This document shows positions 9,054-16,247 of a stretch of DNA of 64,000 nt, one piece after another. Source of the stretch: an uncultured Prevotella sp. (lineage in GTDB: Bacteria; Bacteroidota; Bacteroidia; Bacteroidales; Bacteroidaceae). The stretch spans positions 116,341 through 180,340 of the forward strand of contig CAKZVT010000011.1 of NCBI GenBank assembly GCA_937922435.1, in the 5' to 3' direction. Under the pieces are notes generated by a model. It searched no databases, had not been told where the DNA came from, and saw only the letters and a program-made list of their open reading frames with translations. The position numbers were made by a program, and so were the translations under genes. Within the stretch, counting starts at the first letter, position 1, and each line of letters starts with the position of its first letter.

Positions 9054-9077
9054 TGTAACTAATCATGCAGAATAGTA
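9054..9077 (-). repeat. Right inverted repeat of the invertible segment
   Basis: Reverse complement of 8899-8922 with two mismatches. It lies 42 nt before the start codon of the first pilus-operon gene. Confidence 0.95.
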
Positions 9078-9119
9078 ACAATTGCATTAACAGATAATAA
9101 ACACATCAATCAAATTTTT

Positions 9120-9713
9120 ATGAAAAGACCGATAACCGCTGTGGCGTTGGCCACGATATCCGTCCTTCTGCTGGCTGTAACGCCGTGCAAGGGCGCACAT
9201 CCCGTCGCGCCGTACAATGACGGCGACGGCATAGGTATGGAGTTTTCCGTCCGCGCCAACCTGCTGCGCTGGGCCACGCTTACGCCCGACGTAGGCATAG
9301 AGGTACGCGCCGACCGCTCTTGGGGACTGCTCGTCAACGCTTCGTGGACATCATGGAGCTGGGATAAAGCCGGTCGCCGCTACGCTCTCTGGGAGGTAGC
9401 TCCCGAGTTCCGCTGGTATCTCGGCCATAGTAAGCGTGGTTATCTCGGCGCTATGTACAAGTTTGGTTCGTTCAATTATAAGCTCTCCGCCACAGGCAAG
9501 CAGGGCGACCTGACCGGCGGCGGACTGACCGGCGGCTACCTGCTGCGTTTTAACCGCTCGCTATCGCTCGACCTGTCGCTCGGTGTCGGCTGCCTGCACG
9601 CTGATTATGAGAAGTACACCGTTGTCGACGGTGTGCGCGTGCGCCAAGGTTCGGAGTGCAAGAACTGGTGGGGACCAATATCCGCAGGGGTCACCCTCGT
9701 ATGGAACTTGTAG
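9120..9713 (+). CDS. DUF3575 domain protein, first gene of the pilus operon
   Basis: 197 residues with a signal peptide (to about residue 26) and a small beta-barrel-like body. Features include EFSVRANLLRWATLTPDVG, the Trp-rich NASWTSWSWDKAG, EFRWYLG and a C-terminal strand ending GVTLVWNL. This is the DUF3575 pattern; these proteins are often the first gene of FimA/Mfa-type pilus loci and may sit in the outer membrane, though their role is unproven. It is 38 nt ahead of the DUF5119 gene and downstream of the invertible promoter. By eye its G+C content and its third codon positions are richer in G/C than those of the DUF3078 and DUF1573 genes to the left. Confidence 0.88.
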   Translation: MKRPITAVALATISVLLLAVTPCKGAHPVAPYNDGDGIGMEFSVRANLLRWATLTPDVGIEVRADRSWGLLVNASWTSWSWDKAGRRYALWEVAPEFRWYLGHSKRGYLGAMYKFGSFNYKLSATGKQGDLTGGGLTGGYLLRFNRSLSLDLSLGVGCLHADYEKYTVVDGVRVRQGSECKNWWGPISAGVTLVWNL

Positions 9714-9751
9714 TTTCTGTATTCACCCAAATCCATTAAAATGTCTTTATA

Positions 9752-10624
9752 ATGAAAACGTACAAACTCCACATTATTATATTGTCCGCAGCCTTGCCGC
9801 TGCTTTCCGCCTGTGTCAAAGACGAGCTTCACGACACGCCGCACCCTTCGCACGGAGCAATCACCGTCACCGCCGACTGGACTGACCGGGGCGACGGTGT
9901 GGACATCCCTGCGGAGTGGACAGTGACAATGGACGGATATACCGGCACGGAGGCCGGAAAGACCCTTGCGCCGGATTACCTCTTCAAGCCGGGCAACTAC
10001 ACCATTGCGGCGTACAATACCCCCGAGAACATCACGATAAGCGGCACCACCGCTACGGTAGCCCCGGAAACAGGAAACGGAACATATATCAGCAATGCCC
10101 CCGGCTGGCTTATGACTTCCGTGCAGGAAGTAACCGTCGAGGCCGACACCGACTATGAACTGACGGCGGCCATGCACCAGCAGGTGCGGCAGCTCACTCT
10201 CGTCATCGAGCCTACGGGCGATGCGGCTGACAGGATAGAGCGCATCGAGGGCAGCCTGAGCGGAGTGGCAGGTACGCTGGACTTCGCCACCGGAACCTAC
10301 GGAGCGGCCTCCGATGTCGCCCTGCATTTCACCAAGATAACCGAAGGCAGCGACGCAGGCAAATGGACGGCCACCGTGCGCCTTCTCGGCATTGCGGGCG
10401 ATACGCAGCGGCTTACTGCCACGCTGACCTACGCCGATGGCAACCCGGCAGACACGGGCCTTGAGAGCGACCTCTCGGCAGCCCTTGCGGACTTCAACAG
10501 CGACAAGACCGTACCGCTCACCCTCGGCGGCACCATAGCCGAGACCCCGACGGAAGCCGGAGTGGAAGCAGGCATCATGGATTGGGAGAAGATAGACGGC
10601 GGCGGAGTGGATGCCGAGATGTAA
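9752..10624 (+). CDS. DUF5119 domain lipoprotein of the pilus operon
   Basis: 290 residues. The signal peptide ends in a lipobox (LPLLSAC, Cys21), so the protein is probably lipidated and moved to the outer membrane. The body begins with the DUF5119-like segment HPSHGAITVTADWTDRGDGV, followed by repeated beta-rich stretches (FKPGNYTIAAYNTPENITI). DUF5119 proteins belong with FimB/Mfa2-type anchor or accessory subunits next to fimbrillin genes. The position between DUF3575 and three fimbrillin-like genes supports an anchor or assembly role, which is inference. Like its neighbour it is G+C-rich. Confidence 0.83.
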   Translation: MKTYKLHIIILSAALPLLSACVKDELHDTPHPSHGAITVTADWTDRGDGVDIPAEWTVTMDGYTGTEAGKTLAPDYLFKPGNYTIAAYNTPENITISGTTATVAPETGNGTYISNAPGWLMTSVQEVTVEADTDYELTAAMHQQVRQLTLVIEPTGDAADRIERIEGSLSGVAGTLDFATGTYGAASDVALHFTKITEGSDAGKWTATVRLLGIAGDTQRLTATLTYADGNPADTGLESDLSAALADFNSDKTVPLTLGGTIAETPTEAGVEAGIMDWEKIDGGGVDAEM

Positions 10625-10685
10625 GGCATGACGGAAAGACAACAGGAATACACGCAGAAAAGAGAAATAATAAATTAAAAAAGAT

Positions 10686-11564
10686 ATGATTAACACCAGG
10701 TTATTTACATTCGCAGCGCTTGCCCTCAGCCTGGCAGCCTGCACCAACGACAACGAAGTGATGGACAACGGCCCCGTAGCCGCAGTGATTAACGCCGAAA
10801 TCTCCGATGCGGTGGCCACCCGCGCCAGCGGAACACAGTGGGACAACGGCGATGCCATCGGCATTACCGGCGGAATATATACTGACATCCGCTATGTATA
10901 TTCCAATGGCTCGTGGACGGTAGATGATGCCGCAGAACCCATCTTTTTCCAGACCACGGATAATGTGGACTTTACCGCATACTATCCGCAAGGGGCTGAA
11001 ACGGCCGACATCACCATTACAGCCGGGCAGCAAAGCACTGTACCTGATGAGCAGACAGGCTTCACCCCGCAGTCGCAGATAGACTTCCTCTATGGCACGG
11101 GCACGGGCGGTGTAAGAACGGGCGGTAAGGTCGATTTCAGTTTCACACACCGCATGAGCCGTCTGGTGCTGAATTTCATAGCCGGATCCGATGTTGATTT
11201 GGCCGATTTAAGCGACTACACCTTGTCAGGCCTGTCCATGACCGGCTCGTTCGACACCGCGACCGGAGTGGCCAAGGCAACGGGCACAGCCTCCGACCTT
11301 AAAATGGATGCCACAGGCATTACATCCTCTTCGCTCATCCTCTTTCCACAAGCGGTTACTGAAGCAACGCTCAAGGTGGTATTGGGAGGCCAGAACTACA
11401 CGGCTACACTGACATTCTCCGAAGCAAATGCTGTGCAAGGGCTGGAAAGCGGCTATTCGTACAAGTACAACGTGACGATAAAAAAGGACGGGTTGACAGT
11501 TTCCTCGGCTACTATTAACAATTGGAACGACGGCGGGGAATCCAATATAGATGCCGAACAATAA
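10686..11564 (+). CDS. Fimbrillin family lipoprotein 1 (Mfa-like)
   Basis: 292 residues. The signal peptide has a lipobox (LSLAAC, Cys20), then a short linker with a possible arginine cleavage site (AVATRASG) and the fimbrillin-like WDNGDAIGITGG. The C-terminus ends in the fimbrillin-like strand ATINNWNDGG. In type V pili, lipidated prepilins are cut after an arginine at the surface, and a strand from the next subunit fills the groove left behind. The sequence fits that scheme. It lies 61 nt after the DUF5119 gene. It could be a main, minor or tip subunit; sequence alone does not decide. Confidence 0.85.
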   Translation: MINTRLFTFAALALSLAACTNDNEVMDNGPVAAVINAEISDAVATRASGTQWDNGDAIGITGGIYTDIRYVYSNGSWTVDDAAEPIFFQTTDNVDFTAYYPQGAETADITITAGQQSTVPDEQTGFTPQSQIDFLYGTGTGGVRTGGKVDFSFTHRMSRLVLNFIAGSDVDLADLSDYTLSGLSMTGSFDTATGVAKATGTASDLKMDATGITSSSLILFPQAVTEATLKVVLGGQNYTATLTFSEANAVQGLESGYSYKYNVTIKKDGLTVSSATINNWNDGGESNIDAEQ

Positions 11565-11576
11565 ACAACAGCCATC

Positions 11577-11646
11577 CCGTGCGGCAGCGCAAGCACGGAG
11601 ATACACCTAATTATAATATGGTGCATCGGGAGGCATCGCAGCCTCC
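11577..11646 (+). repeat. Two small hairpins between fimbrillin genes 1 and 2
   Basis: The 114-nt gap between the genes holds CCGTGC/GCACGG (11577-11582 with 11593-11598) and GGAGGC/GCCTCC (11629-11634 with 11641-11646). Neither is followed by a T-run. They may slow transcription or protect the mRNA and so set subunit ratios; this is inference. Confidence 0.45.
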
Positions 11647-11678
11647 GGTGGCACGAACATTAAAAAAACAATAAGCTG

Positions 11679-12626
11679 ATGAAGACGATGAAACATATCC
11701 CATGGATGCTGCTGGCGGTACTTGCCTTCGCCACCGCCTGCTCGCAAGACGAACTGACGGACAACCCGTCCGCCACGTCGCAGACGCTGGAAATAGCTTC
11801 GGCAACCATCGCCCGTGCCGAAGGCGATGAGGCAACGACAACAAATGCAGGTACCGGAACCGTGGACGGCAATTGGGTGGAAGACGATAAGATTACGGTT
11901 TTGTTTATGGGGCTATATGGTAATATAACCGCTACCTATAAATACACCGATGAAGGTTTCACTTCTGATAATCCGATAGATTGCAACGGCCAAACGGCAA
12001 ATGCCCCAGCCTGGACTAATAATGGTGTTACAACAAGTATTGGTGGTATGCCTGCTCAGTGGAAAGTAAAAACAGACCAAAGTGGGGAAGGCTACCGCCA
12101 AAGCGATTTCCTGTATGCGCCATCACCGGGTAATGTAGGAGCAGGCACTCCGGCCAATTTTACGTTCTATCATCAGACAGCAAAAATCGTAGTGCATGTC
12201 CGTAACAGCGGCATCGTGGCAGGAAAGAGCGGACTTTGTATGAAAGTCGGCAATGACAACATCTACATCAATGGAAAATTGGATGGTGTAGAAGGTGGCG
12301 TATATGAATGGGAACAAGGCGATACCCAAGGCACGATTACCCCTTATAACCTTGGTTCACAGTCAATGAGCGACGGAAACACTTCCCTTGTCAGCTTCGG
12401 TGCCCTTGTCATTCCGCAGACCATAAACGAAGGGAATACACTTTTTTCTTTCACGGTCGACGAGCAGACATATTATTATGAAGTTCCGTCTGGTGGCATC
12501 ACGTGGAGTGCGGGAACGGAATATACATACAATGTGACGATAGGTTATGAGTTTAAGGTGGATGCAGAACAAAGCACCGACTGGAATGAAGGCAACAGCG
12601 GCGAAGGCTCCGTAGTCCTGCCTTAA
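11679..12626 (+). CDS. Fimbrillin family lipoprotein 2 (Mfa-like)
   Basis: 315 residues from the first ATG; a second in-frame ATG nine nt later (MKHIPWML) is equally possible. The lipobox is ATAC with the lipidated Cys at 21. A possible arginine cleavage site follows (ATIARAEG), and the mature domain has the fimbrillin-like VSFGALVIPQTINEG and AGTEYTYNVTI, ending STDWNEGN. By eye the first 200 nt and the last part are G+C-rich like neighbouring genes, but the middle (about 11880-12540) is clearly poorer in G+C, as if it came from another source. It lies 27 nt before the third fimbrillin gene. Confidence 0.85.
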   Translation: MKTMKHIPWMLLAVLAFATACSQDELTDNPSATSQTLEIASATIARAEGDEATTTNAGTGTVDGNWVEDDKITVLFMGLYGNITATYKYTDEGFTSDNPIDCNGQTANAPAWTNNGVTTSIGGMPAQWKVKTDQSGEGYRQSDFLYAPSPGNVGAGTPANFTFYHQTAKIVVHVRNSGIVAGKSGLCMKVGNDNIYINGKLDGVEGGVYEWEQGDTQGTITPYNLGSQSMSDGNTSLVSFGALVIPQTINEGNTLFSFTVDEQTYYYEVPSGGITWSAGTEYTYNVTIGYEFKVDAEQSTDWNEGNSGEGSVVLP

Positions 12627-12652
12627 CATAGAACGAATAAATAACAGACAAG

Positions 12653-13474
12653 ATGAAAAGATACAGAACATTTACAGTAATAGGCCTGATGGCGGCATTG
12701 CTGCTCTCCGCCTGTTCGCAAGATGAACTGGCAGAGAATAGTACGGCTTTGCCCGAAGGCGAATATCCGTTGCAGATAGGCAGCGTCACGCTCACTGCGG
12801 AGGTGAGCGAACAGCCGTGGACGCGGGTCAGCGAAAACCCGGCAGACGGGATGAGCAGCGTATGGGAAGGCTACGAACAGATAGGCGTACAGATAGGAAG
12901 CGGACAACCGGGCATCTACACCGTTCAAGCCGATGGCAGCGTAGTGGCCGAGAATCCCGTCTATTGGACAAGCACCGCACCCACCTATGTCAACGCTTGG
13001 TATCCTGTGGAAAAGACTGTGAACCTGCGAGACCAATCCGACAGGCTGGCCTACGTGCTGAATGCCACTCAGGACCCTGTCTCCTACGAGCAATCCGTCA
13101 CCCTCAACTTCACCCACAAGCTTGCCAAAGTGCGCGTGGTGCTCAACGGCACGCAGGCAGGGCTGGTAGAGAGCGTGAAAGTCTATGGCATCACTGCCTG
13201 CAACCACCTGAGAGGCTCGTTGGACTACGAAGCAAGCAATATAGGCTGGATAAAGATGAAGAAACAGACTTACGGCAACACCGAATGCTGGGAGGCCAAT
13301 GTGGTGCCCGGCGAGGTCATCAGCCAAATAAAGGTGAATGACACCGAGGCCACCCTTACCGCGTCCCTCACCCCGAAAGTGGCGGCGCTCAATACGATAG
13401 ACCTTACCGTGGGCGACCCTGTCACTGAAATTACCACCGACAATTGCAATAACATCAGCGGCTCGGACAACTAA
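12653..13474 (+). CDS. Fimbrillin family lipoprotein 3, possibly shortened at the C-terminus
   Basis: 273 residues. The lipobox is LLSAC (Cys21), followed by SQDELAEN, almost the same as SQDELTDN in the gene before, so the two share a recent origin at their start. Fimbrillin marks include QPWTRVSENP (arginine cleavage candidate), TAPTYVNAWYPV and FTHKLAKVRVVLNG. Unlike the other two, it does not end in the W-N-x-G strand but in TTDNCNNISGSDN, and the palindromic repeats start 41 nt after its stop. It may have lost its true C-terminus, or be a tip-type subunit that does not need a donor strand. Confidence 0.8.
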   Translation: MKRYRTFTVIGLMAALLLSACSQDELAENSTALPEGEYPLQIGSVTLTAEVSEQPWTRVSENPADGMSSVWEGYEQIGVQIGSGQPGIYTVQADGSVVAENPVYWTSTAPTYVNAWYPVEKTVNLRDQSDRLAYVLNATQDPVSYEQSVTLNFTHKLAKVRVVLNGTQAGLVESVKVYGITACNHLRGSLDYEASNIGWIKMKKQTYGNTECWEANVVPGEVISQIKVNDTEATLTASLTPKVAALNTIDLTVGDPVTEITTDNCNNISGSDN

Positions 13475-13514
13475 ATTGTTCGCGAAAACTTCGGGCATCT
13501 CACCGTCCCGTTCT

Positions 13515-13745
13515 GGCGGATTTGCAATCCGCCAGTTCTTACTATAAGGATTTGCAATCCGCTTGACTGTTCTTTATTTGTTGACAGCAAGGCTTGACGG
13601 TTTGAGCGGATTGCAAATCCTTATATTACATTTCGGCGGATTACAAATCACGCCGAAACACAGGGAAAATATGAAACAGGTGGATTGCAAATCATGCCGA
13701 AGTACAGAGAGAATAATAAACCTGTGGATTACAAATCACGCCGAA
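13515..13745. repeat. Cluster of GGATTTGCAATCC palindromic repeats
   Basis: Six copies of a GGATTTGCAATCC / GGATTGCAAATC unit in both orientations lie near 13518, 13548, 13608, 13638, 13682 and 13723. The first is a 19-bp palindrome (13515-13533). Positions 13545-13563 and 13605-13623 are exact 19-bp inverted repeats with a 41-nt loop. The last three copies are followed by a common CGCCGAAA/TGCCGAAG tail. There is no coding capacity across the 283-nt stretch to the end of the gap. Confidence 0.85.
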
Positions 13746-13812
13746 ACCGCTTATTGACTATTCAGCCGGCATGACATTGTGACAATAAAAGGTGATGAAG
13801 ACATTACAAGAA

Positions 13813-13847
13813 AAGCGGCCGCTCCACACATACGTGGGCGGCCGCTT
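13813..13847 (-). terminator. Terminator of galK
   Basis: AAGCGGCCGC (13813-13822) pairs with GCGGCCGCTT (13838-13847). On the minus strand the stem is followed by TTCTTGT. It lies 21 nt after the galK stop. Confidence 0.8.
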
Positions 13848-13867
13848 ACTATTATGAATAACGGATA

Positions 13868-15028
13868 TCAGCAGATTTTGCGTGCGCCGTCGCTGATAAC
13901 CACGTTGTACACTTTTGGCTGCTTGTTGAATTTCTGCTTGTACTCGGCCGTAGCGTCGGCAATGAACTTGTCGTAAAGTTCGTTCTTTACAAGGTTGATT
14001 GTGCATCCGCCGAAGCCTCCGCCCATGATGCGGCTGCCAGTGACGCCGTGCTTGCGAGCAAGGTCAACGAGGAAGTCAAGCTCTTCGCATGAAACTTCAT
14101 AATCCTTGCTAAGACCTTCGTGCGTCTCGTACATCTTCCGGCCAACAGTCTCGTAGTCGCCTGCGTTGAGCGCATCGCAGACTGCGAGCACACGGTCCTT
14201 CTCGCCGAGCACGAACACGGCACGCTTCATGTCTTCCTCGCTTACGTCGGCCTTGACAGCATCAAGCTCGTCCCAGTCAGCGTCACGCAGTGTGTCGAAC
14301 TTCTTGTCGGGGAACTTTGCGTTGAGTGCTGCAACGACATTCTCGCAGCTCTTGCGCCTGTCGTTGTAAGCGGAAGATGCCAGCTCGTGTTTTACGACGG
14401 AGTCAACGAGCACAAGGCGGTAGCCTTCGGGCTTGAACGGGAAGTATTCGAACTCGCGGCTGCGGCAGTCGAGGCGCATTAGCTTGCCTGCCTGGCCGAA
14501 CACGCTGGCGAACTGGTCCATTATGCCGCAGTTCACTCCACAGTAGTTGTGCTCCGTGGCCTGGCCTGCGAGCACCATGTCCCACTTGGATACTTTGTTG
14601 TCGCCGAACAAATCGTTGAGGGCGTATGCGAAGCAGCTCTCCATTGCGGCTGACGACGACATGCCTGCGCCAAGGGGCACATCGCCTGCGAATGCGACGT
14701 TGAAGCCCTGTACGGGCACGCCGAATTTCTGCATCTCTTTCGCTATGCCGTATATGTAGCGCGCCCAGCTTGCCCGAGGCCCTTCGGGGTCGTCAAGTTT
14801 GAATTCCACGCGGTCTTTCAAGTCGATGGCGTACGCCATGACTGTATCAGTGCCGTTGGGACGGATTTCGCACATTATGCCTTTGTCGATGGCTCCGGGG
14901 AATACATAACCTCCGTTGTAGTCGGTATGTTCGCCGATGAGGTTGATACGCCCAGGAGCGGCGTATATGCTTCCTGTCCTGCCGTCAAAGTGCTTTACAA
15001 AACGGCTTCTTATGAATTCTATGTCCAT
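13868..15028 (-). CDS. galK: Galactokinase
   Basis: 386-residue GHMP kinase that makes galactose 1-phosphate from galactose and ATP, the entry step of the Leloir pathway, in the cytosol. The N-terminal galactokinase signature GRINLIGEHTDYNGG is at about residues 26-40, the ATP-binding motif PLGAGMSSSAAMES near 114-127, and the third GHMP motif GSRIMGGGFGGCTINLV toward the C-terminus. The length is usual. It follows galM with a 20-nt gap and probably shares its mRNA; galT and galE are not in the window. Confidence 0.97.
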   Translation of the reverse strand: MDIEFIRSRFVKHFDGRTGSIYAAPGRINLIGEHTDYNGGYVFPGAIDKGIMCEIRPNGTDTVMAYAIDLKDRVEFKLDDPEGPRASWARYIYGIAKEMQKFGVPVQGFNVAFAGDVPLGAGMSSSAAMESCFAYALNDLFGDNKVSKWDMVLAGQATEHNYCGVNCGIMDQFASVFGQAGKLMRLDCRSREFEYFPFKPEGYRLVLVDSVVKHELASSAYNDRRKSCENVVAALNAKFPDKKFDTLRDADWDELDAVKADVSEEDMKRAVFVLGEKDRVLAVCDALNAGDYETVGRKMYETHEGLSKDYEVSCEELDFLVDLARKHGVTGSRIMGGGFGGCTINLVKNELYDKFIADATAEYKQKFNKQPKVYNVVISDGARKIC

Positions 15029-15048
15029 GGTTGTTGTAGGTTTAAGGG

Positions 15049-16143
15049 TTATTGTTGTTTTTCTGTTCCGAATTTGTATATTGTCTTTTGCTTGTACTGC
15101 TCGCCCGGCTTAAGTATGACCGACGGGAAGTAGGGGCGGTTGGGCGAGTCGGGGAAGTGCTGCGCTTCAAAACATACTGCGCTGCGGCGTGGAAACGTAG
15201 CTCCGTGCTGGCCCTTGTAGCCGTCGGCCCAGTTGTCGGTGTAGAATTGTATGCCCGGTTCTGTGGTGTAAACTTCCATCACGCGGCCGCTTGCGGGTTC
15301 GGTTACGCGTGCCGCGAAGCTAAGCTCGCCTTCCTCCTTCTTGTTGAGAACATAACAGTGGTCGTAGCCCGCGCCGTTGCGCATCTGCTCGTTGTCGGCG
15401 TCGATGTCGCGGCCTACGGGTTTGGGTGAACGGAAATCGAAGGGAGTGTCTTTGACGAAACGTATCTCGCCGGTCGGTATTGAGGTTTCGTCGATGGGCA
15501 GGTAGAAGTCGGCGTTGATTTCGCAGACGAGATTGTCAACAGTCGGTGTGGGGTTGGCTATGCCTGCCAGGCTGAAGTATCCATGACTGGTAAGGTTGAT
15601 GACCGTCTTCTTGTTGGTTGTAGCCATGTACTCGATGATAAGCTCGTTGTCATCGTTGAAGATGTAAGCCACCGTTACTTTGACCTCTCCTGTGTAGCCT
15701 TCCTCGCCGTAAGAGGATACGTAGCTGAGTATGAGCGTTTCGTCGTTCATGCGCAGGGCGTCCCACACTTTGGTGTTGAAACCGGCCTTTCCGCCGTGCA
15801 GCGAGTTAGGTCCGTTGTTGATGGCAAGCTGGTATTGCTTGCCGTTAAGCTGGAACTTGCCGCGGCATATCCTGTTGCCGAAACGGCCGATAAGTGTGGA
15901 AAGATATGGCTCGGGGCTGTTAATTACATCCTGGATGTTGTCGTGACCCTGTATTATGTTGGCATAGTTGCCGTCCCTGTCGGGTACCATTATGGCTACG
16001 ATTGCACCTCCATAGTTTGTAATTGCAACCTCGTTGCCCCATTTGTTCTTAAGGATATATAAGTCAGTGGCTTTCCCGTTGATGGTGGTTTGAAAGTCCT
16101 CGCGTTTCAAACCACACAAGCAATGTGTTTCGTTTGTGCTCAT
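15049..16143 (-). CDS. galM: Aldose 1-epimerase (mutarotase)
   Basis: 364 residues. It interconverts the alpha and beta forms of galactose and other aldoses, supplying galactokinase. Family marks include NYGGAIVAIMVPDRDGN, RFGNRICRGKF, NNGPNSLHGGKAGF (catalytic-region His), NLTSHGYFSLAG (second conserved His) and the C-terminal GIQFYTDNW with the catalytic Glu in VCFEAQHFPDSPN. There is no signal peptide, so it is cytosolic, unlike some Bacteroides mutarotases. It is the first gene of a galM-galK pair. Confidence 0.95.
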   Translation of the reverse strand: MSTNETHCLCGLKREDFQTTINGKATDLYILKNKWGNEVAITNYGGAIVAIMVPDRDGNYANIIQGHDNIQDVINSPEPYLSTLIGRFGNRICRGKFQLNGKQYQLAINNGPNSLHGGKAGFNTKVWDALRMNDETLILSYVSSYGEEGYTGEVKVTVAYIFNDDNELIIEYMATTNKKTVINLTSHGYFSLAGIANPTPTVDNLVCEINADFYLPIDETSIPTGEIRFVKDTPFDFRSPKPVGRDIDADNEQMRNGAGYDHCYVLNKKEEGELSFAARVTEPASGRVMEVYTTEPGIQFYTDNWADGYKGQHGATFPRRSAVCFEAQHFPDSPNRPYFPSVILKPGEQYKQKTIYKFGTEKQQ

Positions 16144-16247
16144 AATATTACTGTATTAGTTGGAAAACTTATTTGCAAAGTAACTTAAAATTGTTGAGAA
16201 ACACAAACGAAACATATAAAAATATTTCAGTTTATTGTTAAAAACGA

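Larger units (their letters stand above)
8899..9077. promoter_or_regulatory. Putative invertible promoter segment of the pilus operon
   Basis: Two inverted copies of a 24-bp sequence, 22 of 24 matching and 18 consecutive, lie at 8899-8922 and 9054-9077. They enclose 131 bp. Inside is a full consensus promoter on the minus strand (9005-9036) and a partial one on the plus strand (-7 at 8993-9000). If a recombinase flips the segment, the full promoter would read toward the pilus operon, with its -7 box at about 8964-8971 and the DUF3575 start codon about 140 nt after the expected transcript start. This is the plan of the invertible promoters known before capsule and surface-protein genes in Bacteroides. 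No recombinase gene lies in the window, so the enzyme would have to act from elsewhere. Confidence 0.8.
8675..9119. other. 445-bp gap holding the invertible promoter segment
   Basis: This AT-rich gap between the divergent DUF1573 and pilus genes has no plausible coding region. It contains a -7 element for the DUF1573 gene (8703-8710, minus), a weak hairpin near 8783-8845, and the inverted-repeat-bounded segment described next. Confidence 0.8.

Noticed and set aside
9605..10888. 427-codon frame on the minus strand across the DUF5119 gene
   Set aside because: It spans the gap between two lipoprotein genes, has a repetitive Arg/Gly/Val-rich product, and is explained by the high G+C of the true genes on the other strand.
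12623..13498. 291-codon minus-strand frame opposite fimbrillin 3
   Set aside because: Antisense shadow; the plus-strand product has a lipobox and fimbrillin features.
13515..13745. CRISPR array
   Set aside because: Units are only about 13 bp, palindromic, in both directions and unevenly spaced; there are no equal-length spacers and no cas genes.
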